A DNA stretch of 12,958 nt from Stramenopiles sp. TOSAG23-2 (lineage: Eukaryota; Sar), in NCBI GenBank assembly GCA_900128395.1, contig LT649823.1, positions 1 to 12,958 of the forward strand, in the 5' to 3' direction. This document shows positions 1 through 7,012 of this stretch, piece by piece. Position 1 is the first letter of the stretch; each line of letters begins with the position of its first letter. Below the pieces are notes generated by a model that saw only the letters and a list, made by a program, of their open reading frames with translations, did no database searches and had not been told where the DNA came from. Position numbers and translations under genes: made by a program.

Positions 1-252
1 CATTCGGTTTAAGTATGGACCATCGTATACTCCCCCAAAATCACCCCTACGCGAAATGTATTTGAATTATATAGTAATATATAGATATATAAATATCATA
101 CATTATAATATATGCCGTACACATTTATACACATCTGCAAGATAATAAAAGACAAATAACATCAATGTGTGATTTGGTATAAATTAAAAGGCTGATACAT
201 ATTTGGTTGGAGAAAAAATAGGAAAGTGTGTGTTTTATTTGTATAAAACAAC
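1..252. other. Upstream flank of the WW gene
   Basis: AT-rich sequence with no supportable coding region, apart from a slightly more GC-rich first 60 bases. It ends in the short leader of the WW gene. A TATAAA word at about 242-247 lies only about 10 bases before the ATG, too close to be an ordinary TATA box. No RNA gene recognised. Confidence 0.5.
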
Positions 253-570
253 ATGGAGGAAGGAGAAAATGACGGAGAGATACGTTTTATGATGGAACAA
301 TTAGGCATGGATCCCTCGAAGCCATCGGATTTGCAATATAAATGGATTGCTGAAGCTGCTTTGGTGCAACAATTGCCAAAAGACTGGCAGGAACACGAAG
401 ATGCAAATGGATACGTCTATTTTCACAATCCAATTACAAATGAAACGACATGGGAACCACCTCAAACTCGTCATTTTCTTGATTTATACAACCGATTGAA
501 ACTGGAAGATGTAAATTATCAAAAAAATATTGAAGAGACCGCATCGATGGTGAAGGTAGCATTGTTTTAG
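253..570 (+). CDS. Small CEP164-like WW-domain protein
   Basis: A 105-residue protein holding one WW domain at about residues 39-70. The core is visible: LP at 41-42, first Trp W45, the aromatic triplet Y54-V-Y56-F57, the NP-TNETTW turn, second Trp W67, then PP at 69-70. The stretch before it (residues 9-38, with LGMDP and a WIAEAAL helix) and the helix after it (FLDLYNRLK) match the arrangement around the WW domain of centriole/cilium proteins such as CEP164. WW domains bind proline-rich ligands; a role at basal bodies is inference from this similarity. CEP164 itself is much longer, so this is either a short single-domain relative or a first exon. A TAG ends it, but the same frame then stays open to 774, and the last 15 bases (556-570) begin GT and end AG. 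An AATAAA at 770-775 suggests the transcript ends nearby. The start has A at -3 and G at +4. Confidence 0.78.
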   Translation: MEEGENDGEIRFMMEQLGMDPSKPSDLQYKWIAEAALVQQLPKDWQEHEDANGYVYFHNPITNETTWEPPQTRHFLDLYNRLKLEDVNYQKNIEETASMVKVALF

Positions 571-1189
571 ATGTTGACCATGGTTTGTATTCACCACCAC
601 AACTTTCGAATAATATCCAATCGGTTTTTATCGTTCAATCGCCATGATGATTTAATGAATATAGATCTAAAATGCGAACGGTGTTGTATACAATCTTCGA
701 GAAGAGAAGTGAGGGAGGGAGGGAGGAGGATCGACTTGCACTACATTTACAAAAAGTTTGTATACACACAATAAAACTATAATTTAAATTATACGAGAAT
801 AAGCTTGAATTTTTTATGACATATTTTAAGGTACATTTTATCGTATTTTTTGATCAATAATTATATACTAATACGTATAGTACGTGGTACTATTTATTTC
901 AATTATAGTCTGCGTGTTAGTGTCTGTGCGGTCTGTGCGTCGTCAGACTTTTTCGACTACTGTATTAAAATACCAGGTAGCTATATACTAACTGGTTATG
1001 TGGTATAGTCTAATATATGATATTATTAGGCACTTAGTAGTAGTACAATTATTTTTTAAAACAACTATACTTAAACTGCTTTTTTACGCATATATATATA
1101 TATATATATGGAGAAGTTCAACAACAATATATTTGTTTTTAATCCGCACATCAATACAATTTTTTAAAACTGCTTTTTTACGCATATAT
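571..1189. other. 3' flank of the WW gene and spacer before the hydrolase gene
   Basis: From 571 to 774 the WW frame continues open after its TAG. The predicted extension is rich in His, Cys and Arg and resembles no family I know. A G-rich purine tract lies at about 708-731. After the poly(A) signal the DNA is AT-rich, with palindromes at 877-893 and 971-979 and TA runs near 1090-1110 and 1185-1210. A hydrophobic frame over 998-1195 is made of TA repeats and I do not regard it as a gene. Confidence 0.5.
770..775 (+). terminator. AATAAA poly(A) signal, WW gene
   Basis: Exact AATAAA about 200 bases after the WW stop codon. It is the first good polyadenylation signal downstream on this strand and overlaps the TAA that closes the in-frame extension. 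Confidence 0.5.
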
Positions 1190-1198
1190 ATATAATAA
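1073..1198 (+). repeat. Pair of direct repeats, 94 bases apart
   Basis: The words aaactgcttttttacg followed by a TA run occur at about 1073 and 1167, each preceded by a related acaat-T-run-aaaac segment. This looks like an older, diverged tandem duplication beside the exact 48-bp one. Confidence 0.55.
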
Positions 1199-1211
1199 TA
1201 TATATATATAC

Positions 1212-1229
1212 ATGGCAATATTGCAATAA
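1212..1229 (+). promoter_or_regulatory. Upstream ORF, copy 1 (MAILQ-stop)
   Basis: ATG GCA ATA TTG CAA TAA, with A at -2 and G at +4. If the transcript starts upstream of it, scanning ribosomes would meet this short ORF first and main-ORF translation would fall. The leader extent is not known from sequence. Confidence 0.4.
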
Positions 1230-1259
1230 CATATCATATATAATAATATATATATATAC

Positions 1260-1277
1260 ATGGCAATATTGCAATAA
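1260..1277 (+). promoter_or_regulatory. Upstream ORF, copy 2 (MAILQ-stop)
   Basis: Identical to the first uORF. It stops six bases before the hydrolase ATG, which leaves very little room for a ribosome to regain initiation competence. Initiation on the main ATG would then need leaky scanning or a transcript start inside the repeat. Confidence 0.4.
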
Positions 1278-1283
1278 CATATC

Positions 1284-3437
1284 ATGCATAAATACAATGT
1301 AAATAATCAATATCGTCGCAGGCATTTATTTATTATAGGATTTTTTGTATATCAATTATTTGCTGTTGGTATCTTCCATGGTATTGTTTCCCCTATATTT
1401 GATAAATTTATTCTTGTAATTTCCGTTTTATCGTTGTTAACGATTTCGCATGCATTGTACCGTGAAGAAGATGAAGTTGCGTTGCAACGAAGATGGTATT
1501 TTGTTCTTGGTTTAGGTGTCTCGACAATCTTGAATTTATATCGAGCTCAACGGTTTGGACTATTAATTCATGGAAGTTCATATTATTTAGAACATGCTCC
1601 ACAGTTGAAATTAAGTAGAAGATTTCGAAATATTATTTTTACACGCAATAAAGATTTATCCGAAACAGCATTGGCTAAATCACTTCTTCCACCAACTGAA
1701 ACATTTTTTCGGGCAGATCAATTAGTTGAAAAGGATAGAATAGATACAAAAAATCGTGATCCTACTGAATTTTTAAATCATATTGGTAACTATTTTATTA
1801 AACATAGTGTACCTGATGATGATGATGATGTTAATGATAATAAAGAAGAAGAAGAAGAAGAAGATCCTAATAATGATAATGATAGTAGTAATAATAATAA
1901 TAATGGTGATTTATTGGGTCCAAGTGCACTACATGCAAATAGTATTATAACACCATTTGTCAATTTACAAAACCATATCGCTCTTGGTGGTGCTGCGAAG
2001 GGAGCAGCAACATCAAATATTGTCCTAGTTGTATTTAATGGGATCCTCGCTGAATTCATAGAGAATGGGCCATTTCAAGCCATTTTTAATCGTGATAGTA
2101 TTTTTAACAAAGAATGGAAAAATGCATTAGCTGCATTGAAAAGTAACAAGAAAAAAAGTAAATTAACATCAGATAATATATGGTCATTGGATAAATTAAA
2201 TAATGAAAAACGTGCGATGAGTGATATATTTGATGTTGCAAGTGTTGATGATGATAAAAGCAAACAGCCTGAATTTCGTATCATTCGATTTCGTCCTCCA
2301 TTTGGTTCTTTGGAATCAATTGGAACATTGTCCACAACATCTACGGGCTGGTTACGTAGAATGAACAAAATTCATACTATTTTAACAGAGGAAATAAAAT
2401 TAAATCCAAAATATGTCTTTGTTGGTTATAGTCGTGGCGCACTAGTATCATTAGATGTATTGGCTCGTGCAAATAGAAGACCAGATGCACATCCTTGGAT
2501 ACGGAATGTACGTGGGATGACGTCCGTCGGCGGACCATTGTTCGGTGCAGAAGGCCCAGATTTTACTACAACACCTGGACACGTTTTTTACCATCTATTG
2601 CAACCTATACGTGAGTTTGCACAAAGTTTAGATTTTGAACATGAAGGTGATATGGGCAGTTTAGGCCATATGAAAGAAATTTTACAAAATTCATGGGAAT
2701 TTTTCAAATTGGGTTGGGATCTAACAAAGGTTAATCAAACAGGTAAAAGCCAAGCTGCAACGGAGGCAGAAAGTTTATTCAAAAAAGAATGCGGAGAAGC
2801 TGGTGTTCCTGCTCCATCTTTAGCAATTATTACAGATGGTTTGACAAAATTATTATTTCAAAATTTTGATATGATGAGTCCAGTTGGGAAATATTATGAA
2901 AACATTAAACGTGTAAAAATTTTTGTTGCTGGTTTATTAGAAGGAGTGAAAGATTTATCAACAAAATCCAGAATGGATTGGTGGACAAATAAAAACAATC
3001 AATTGCCAAAATATATTGAATTATATTCTATCCCTGCAACGATGCCTGGTGCTGGAGTTGAAATTGAAAGTTTAGATCAATCTGCATTGTTCAATTCCGC
3101 ATCAACATCCACAGATTGGTGGGCAAATAGAATGTTTTACTATGCCACATATGGAGATACTGGGAAAATGTGTCAAGATGGGCAAGTCAGTTGTGATCGT
3201 GCTGTATTTTGGCCAAAAGTATTAGAACGTTGTGGCTGGGATATGGAAAATAGAGTTACAGGTGTACTAGCAGTTATTGGGTCACACCATTGGGGATTAG
3301 CATTACCATTTGCATTGGATGGTGTTCCTTCAAATGTACCCAGGGCAGCAATTTTAGATGCAATTGGTGCCATGTATGTTGAAAAAGAACAATTGAAACG
3401 AGGTATGCAATGGTGGAATAAAAGGGATGAATTGTGA
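1284..3437 (+). CDS. Membrane-anchored alpha/beta-hydrolase with C-terminal RDEL
   Basis: 717 residues. Hydrophobic segments lie at about 14-36, 41-57 and 71-86, so the N-terminus is probably a membrane anchor. An acidic and Asn-rich linker follows (about 177-207). The hydrolase part starts near residue 243 with a buried strand (NIVLVVFNGIL). The nucleophile elbow is G381-Y-S383-R-G385 after the strand YVFV, and S383 is the likely catalytic serine. A late His pair (H668-H669 in GSHHWG) is a candidate for the catalytic His; I cannot assign the acid. The protein ends KRDEL, and KDEL-type tails such as RDEL are recognised by the KDEL receptor, so I infer that the domain faces the ER lumen. Substrate unknown; a lipase or esterase is possible. 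TGA stop, single exon. Two uORFs precede the start. The gene is convergent with the coiled-coil gene. Confidence 0.88.
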   Translation: MHKYNVNNQYRRRHLFIIGFFVYQLFAVGIFHGIVSPIFDKFILVISVLSLLTISHALYREEDEVALQRRWYFVLGLGVSTILNLYRAQRFGLLIHGSSYYLEHAPQLKLSRRFRNIIFTRNKDLSETALAKSLLPPTETFFRADQLVEKDRIDTKNRDPTEFLNHIGNYFIKHSVPDDDDDVNDNKEEEEEEDPNNDNDSSNNNNNGDLLGPSALHANSIITPFVNLQNHIALGGAAKGAATSNIVLVVFNGILAEFIENGPFQAIFNRDSIFNKEWKNALAALKSNKKKSKLTSDNIWSLDKLNNEKRAMSDIFDVASVDDDKSKQPEFRIIRFRPPFGSLESIGTLSTTSTGWLRRMNKIHTILTEEIKLNPKYVFVGYSRGALVSLDVLARANRRPDAHPWIRNVRGMTSVGGPLFGAEGPDFTTTPGHVFYHLLQPIREFAQSLDFEHEGDMGSLGHMKEILQNSWEFFKLGWDLTKVNQTGKSQAATEAESLFKKECGEAGVPAPSLAIITDGLTKLLFQNFDMMSPVGKYYENIKRVKIFVAGLLEGVKDLSTKSRMDWWTNKNNQLPKYIELYSIPATMPGAGVEIESLDQSALFNSASTSTDWWANRMFYYATYGDTGKMCQDGQVSCDRAVFWPKVLERCGWDMENRVTGVLAVIGSHHWGLALPFALDGVPSNVPRAAILDAIGAMYVEKEQLKRGMQWWNKRDEL
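1812..1905 (+). repeat. Trinucleotide runs (GAT, GAA, AAT)
   Basis: In-frame microsatellite-like runs encode the Asp, Glu and Asn stretches (about residues 177-207) of the hydrolase. They probably form a disordered linker between the membrane anchor and the catalytic domain, and are expected to vary in length between strains. Confidence 0.8.
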
Positions 3438-3524
3438 GTGAGAGGAGATTTTAAAAAGTAATGTGAATAATCTTCATTAAAAATATATCCTATTAAATTT
3501 TTTTTACATGCATATAAATAATAT

Positions 3525-3530
3525 TTTATT
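3525..3530 (-). terminator. AATAAA poly(A) signal, coiled-coil gene
   Basis: On the minus strand AATAAA lies about 160 bases beyond the stop codon, just past the untranslated repeat copy. The 254-base space is shared with the convergent hydrolase gene. Confidence 0.45.
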
Positions 3531-3558
3531 AAAAAACACAAACGTATGAATTTTCGTA

Positions 3559-3823
3559 TTTTAAACTACACCATTACGAAACAAATTTTTACTCATTTCC
3601 TCTTCAGAAACAACATATTTCTTTGGACGATCACTTGGTTTATGCCCTAATGTCCTTTGATTTCCACGTCCATAATCCAATAATGCATTTTTTAAACTAC
3701 ACCATTACGAAACAAATTTTTACTCATTTCCTCTTCAGAAACAACATATTTCTTTGGACGATCACTTGGTTTATGCCCTAATGTCCTTTGATTTCCACGT
3801 CCATAATCCAATAATGCATTTTT
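3559..3823 (-). repeat. Exact 131-bp tandem duplication across the coiled-coil stop codon
   Basis: Matching blocks 3559-3692 and 3690-3823 have period 131 and no mismatch that I can find. The gene-proximal copy encodes roughly the last 43 codons and the TAA. The other copy lies after the stop as an untranslated duplicate of the same coding end. The edges are T runs (four to six), which suits slippage or unequal exchange. 131 is not a multiple of three, so the second copy is in another frame. Confidence 0.92.
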
Positions 3824-5569
3824 ACAACATGCATTCAATGTATTCCACGGTATACCACCAAATGTTAATGATATTTTATCTTCCTCTTCTGGGCTTTTCA
3901 TTGGTAATACCCACCGTGTAATTTTGTTCTTTGGAGTTGACGTTTCGTTGTTATTGCCATAAAAATTTCTCCTGTATCTTTTGTTTGATTGCAATGAGTC
4001 GACATTGTTACTATTGTTGTTGTCATTATTGTTGATCTTATTTTGCTCGTGCATATAATTATTGTTCATACTCTGTTGTCGTACATTTGACATGTTACTG
4101 TTACTGTTATTATTAATGTCATTACTATCAATATTTTGACTTTCAGGATTATTGTTATTGTTAGCATTATTACTATTAACATTATTGCTATTATTATTAC
4201 TGCCACCATCTACATCGCCATTGTTATTCAGTACATTATTATTATAATCATTACTATTACTATTCATACCACTTCCATTTTTGGGGGTTTGATTATGATT
4301 ATTATTATTATTATTATTATTATTTCCTTGTTGTTTAGCTGTAAGAACCTGTCCAAATGATTTACCATGGTGACCATGCATATGTTTCAAAACATGTTGA
4401 TTTTTTATCCCAGCCGTTTTACCCGCTTTTTTTAATTCTAATAATACGGTATGATATTCATTTAAATCATTTTGTAATTTTATTTGTTGTGCTTTTGTTT
4501 GTTGTACATTTTTTAATTCTAATAATACGGTATGATATTCATTTAAATCATTTTGTAATTTTATTTGTTGTGCTTTTGTTTGTTGTACATATTTTTCCAT
4601 ATCCTTAATTTTAGTTTCTTGTTCATATATTTTTTTATCCTTTTGACTTAAATCAGTATTTAGTGTTAGTAATTGAGCTTTATATTTATCTTTTAATCGT
4701 TTTACTGCTTCGTTACTAAATCTTGCTGCTTTAACACTTTGTTTAGTAGATGCTAATTGTTCTTCCTTCTCCCTGATTTTTTTTTCCAATTGGCGTACTT
4801 TTGCAGCAGCATTTTTTGCTTTATGTGTGTTCATTACACGTTTAATAGCATCGACATTTGTTACTTTTAAATGTTTTTGACGTAATACAACAACTTCTTG
4901 TTTTAATTGTTTCTCTCTTGCTCCTAAATTTTCCAATAATACTTTATGTTCTTTTTCTAATTTTAATACAGTATGTACCTGTGCAGCTTTGTCTAAATTA
5001 TCTTCATTCACAACAACTTCTTCTACGACATCAGCCATTGTTTCATTACCTTCTAGATGATGATTTTCACTACGTCTAGCAACAATTACTTTTTTTATCA
5101 TTTTTTTAAAAAATGCACTTTTTGATTGTTTAGCTTCTTTTACCATTTCTTCTTCCATATTTGATTGCAATATTGGTGCCATAGCGTCTGCATCGATTAA
5201 TTCTTGACAATAATCTTTTGCAGTACGACCAAAACTTGATGGATCATCATACGCATCTGGCCAATATTCTAATACGTTATGTTTGAATGCGTTCAATTCT
5301 GCTAATTTTGTTTGTAACTCTCTGATTTCTAAACGTGCAAATTTTAAATCCTGGGCACTTTGACCAATACTATTCACAATGTCTTCCAGTTCAGTTATTT
5401 TCTCCAATGCGTTTTCTAACGCGCTATGCTTTTCATTTAATTGTTTTTCATGTTTCATAACTACATTTTTATGTGCGTGTCTGATTTTTTCGACGTGTTT
5501 TGCATGTGTTTGTTTAATATGTGATACATGTGCATGATGATCATCATGACTTATTGAATCCACTTCCAT
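3692..5569 (-). CDS. His-rich coiled-coil protein with Asn-rich region
   Basis: 625 residues with no family I recognise. In order: a histidine-rich start (11 His in residues 8-48); coiled-coil heptads at about 40-97; a short stretch with Trp, Pro and Tyr (EYWPDAYDDP, 101-110); basic and acidic helices to about 200; a long coiled coil at about 200-381; a second His cluster (392-401, HVLKHMHGHH); an Asn-rich low-complexity region (about 415-545); and a distinct C-terminal tail (about 550-625) with SPEEED, FGGIPW, paired Cys 581-582 and RPKKYVVSEEEM. No signal peptide or membrane segment, so probably cytoplasmic or nuclear. A structural, scaffold or cytoskeletal role would suit the architecture but is inference. 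Residues 328-354 and 355-381 are an exact 27-residue repeat apart from the last residue. The start is the first ATG of the frame; the stop is TAA. Confidence 0.82.
   Translation of the reverse strand: MEVDSISHDDHHAHVSHIKQTHAKHVEKIRHAHKNVVMKHEKQLNEKHSALENALEKITELEDIVNSIGQSAQDLKFARLEIRELQTKLAELNAFKHNVLEYWPDAYDDPSSFGRTAKDYCQELIDADAMAPILQSNMEEEMVKEAKQSKSAFFKKMIKKVIVARRSENHHLEGNETMADVVEEVVVNEDNLDKAAQVHTVLKLEKEHKVLLENLGAREKQLKQEVVVLRQKHLKVTNVDAIKRVMNTHKAKNAAAKVRQLEKKIREKEEQLASTKQSVKAARFSNEAVKRLKDKYKAQLLTLNTDLSQKDKKIYEQETKIKDMEKYVQQTKAQQIKLQNDLNEYHTVLLELKNVQQTKAQQIKLQNDLNEYHTVLLELKKAGKTAGIKNQHVLKHMHGHHGKSFGQVLTAKQQGNNNNNNNNNHNQTPKNGSGMNSNSNDYNNNVLNNNGDVDGGSNNNSNNVNSNNANNNNNPESQNIDSNDINNNSNSNMSNVRQQSMNNNYMHEQNKINNNDNNNSNNVDSLQSNKRYRRNFYGNNNETSTPKNKITRWVLPMKSPEEEDKISLTFGGIPWNTLNACCKNALLDYGRGNQRTLGHKPSDRPKKYVVSEEEMSKNLFRNGVV
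4427..4588 (-). repeat. Exact 81-bp in-frame tandem duplication
   Basis: Two adjoining 81-bp copies, 4508-4588 and 4427-4507, are the same at essentially every base and encode the 27-residue unit VQQTKAQQ...LLELK twice in the coiled coil. Identity at synonymous positions points to a recent event. 27 is one residue short of four heptads, so the register should shift by one at the junction. Confidence 0.92.
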
Positions 5570-6237
5570 GTATTAATTTCTATTTTCTCTTGTGTTATTT
5601 CTAACTTAATGTCGTATTATATCTTATTGGTATAATTCACGCGTTTTTTTGTTTTCTTTTTTCGTTGTAACAATTTGTGAATGTATGATATTTAACGAAT
5701 AGTGATATAATGATATATATTAAATTTAGGCTAATCATATGCATTATGATAAATATATATATATAATAATAAATGTATGTGTTATAAATAATAGTAAAAA
5801 ATACAACTGCTTACTATATTGATAGTAATAGTAAATGCCAGAATGGTAAATGAATATAACAGATAGATATATTGTCACGACGCGAATTAGAATACCAGGT
5901 AAATAGAATGGCATGTTTAAGTTGTGATCAAATTGCTCTATTTACTATTAATATTGAACTTTTCTTGATAATAATACAGTATAAGACAAAGTTAAAGTAT
6001 TATAAATAGTTAAAGCACTTTTTCAGACTTTTTTTCATTTATTTTTCATCAAAGAAAACTCTGTACTAGTACGCGGAATAACATTATACATTTGCTATTT
6101 ATATGCTAAATAGGTCAAAACCTTAAATTTTATCGTATTAACCCATTACCATTTACCAGGTACATTATACATTAAGGCCAAGAACACATTAGCCGGTCCG
6201 ATTAATATATGTTAATGTGGTACCTTCTTCACGAACC
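5570..6237. other. Gene-free AT-rich spacer
   Basis: No coding region or RNA gene that I can support. It must hold the promoter of the coiled-coil gene at its left end. Short palindromes are scattered through it: TACCAGGTA at 5893-5901 and 6154-6162, and GTACTAGTAC at 6063-6072. An imperfect inverted pair (acacatta and taatgtgg) occurs at about 6184-6220. These words recur in other spacers of the window. Confidence 0.45.
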
Positions 6238-6283
6238 TATCCTTTTACGGGACATCGATAAGTGCCGCGGGGGCGGCTGTTAT
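6238..6283 (+). repeat. Left inverted arm with GC hairpin
   Basis: Contains GCCGC (6264-6268), a four-base gggg loop and GCGGC (6273-6277). A competing hairpin GGCT-gttat-AGCC starts at 6275. It pairs with the right arm in inverted orientation. Confidence 0.7.
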
Positions 6284-6800
6284 AGCCATATAAATATCAT
6301 TAGTACCCCTATTCCCTGTAACCTCTATAATTTTTATGAATTTATGCATATAATGCATTTTATTTATCATATTTAATAGTTTTGTTGTATTTTTACTCCT
6401 ATATAATTGTACTATTAGTATATAAAATTAATATGAATATAAAATCGGATATTTATTTCTTGACTGTCGATATGCAACAGCGCGTCCAAGGTGAAACACG
6501 TATTAAAATAACACATATTATAATGAAACATATATCTCATAAATTTAACAAAAATACATACACAAAAATGATTCAGTTAACACATGATATATATATGTTA
6601 CACAAATATTAACGTTAGAAATGCAATATTTACCGCAAATGGGTACACATCAACACTCTGTAATTTGAATTCTAGATGGAATTATCTTGCATATAAGGGA
6701 TGTTTTGAAATCAGTTTTACGTGTAGATTGCATTCCTCAACTTTATTTTATGGAATTTTGGGATTTTCATGAAAAACATAATTTTTTTTGAACAGACCAG

Positions 6801-6840
6801 ATAACAGCCGCTCACGCGGCACTTGTCCCGTTAGGGGATA
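6801..6840 (-). repeat. Right inverted arm with GC hairpin
   Basis: Contains GCCGC (6807-6811), a four-base tcac loop and GCGGC (6816-6820), the same 5+4+5 shape as the left arm. The stems are conserved and the two arms differ in the loop, which suggests that the folded form matters. It lies about 170 bases upstream of the next gene's ATG. Confidence 0.7.
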
Positions 6841-7012
6841 CCCGTAAAAAAATTAAAAAAATGTATTAGTATATTATAAGATTAGTGCATTAATAAATTA
6901 AAATCTGCGTATTGCGTATAGCAAACTACATACGTTTAACTTCACAACAAATCTTTTGTTATATTGTACTAGCTGGAAACGCTGCTTTGCTTGCTTCCCC
7001 CCTTTCAAAACC

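Larger units (their letters stand above)
1190..1285 (+). repeat. Exact 48-bp tandem duplication at the hydrolase start codon
   Basis: Copies at 1190-1237 and 1238-1285 agree at every base. Each holds a TA-rich run, the palindrome GCAATATTGC and a complete five-codon upstream ORF. The second copy ends on the first two bases of the hydrolase ATG (1284-1286); at the matching place the first copy reads ATA, so only the downstream copy supplies the main start. Confidence 0.9.
6238..6840. mobile_element. Possible foldback or MITE-like element bounded by GC-rich inverted arms
   Basis: The left arm 6238-6283 and the reverse complement of the right arm 6801-6840 align over about 40 bases, sharing tatcc, acgggaca, aagtgccgcg and gcggctgttat. 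There are few mismatches and one 5-base insertion (tcgat, 6255-6259) in the left arm. The core is strongly GC-rich in an AT-rich setting. The interior is AT-rich and shows no transposase or other convincing gene. I see no target-site duplication, so mobility is inference; a pair of structured RNA or regulatory sites would also fit. Confidence 0.4.

Noticed and set aside
998-1195. Hydrophobic 65-residue frame before the hydrolase gene
   Set aside because: Built from TA repeats and the two 94-base-spaced direct repeats; no domain, poor context.
4136-5079. Plus-strand frames rich in Ile and Leu opposite the coiled-coil gene
   Set aside because: They are the reverse complement of Asn, Gln and Lys codons and follow from the minus-strand composition.
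6382-6772. Two short plus-strand frames inside the inverted-repeat element
   Set aside because: Low complexity, no domain, the first begins at TTG; nothing like a transposase.
6956-7012. Longer N-terminus for the four-helix protein
   Set aside because: This extension lacks an ATG and would need a TTG start; the ATG at 7013 has a much better context.
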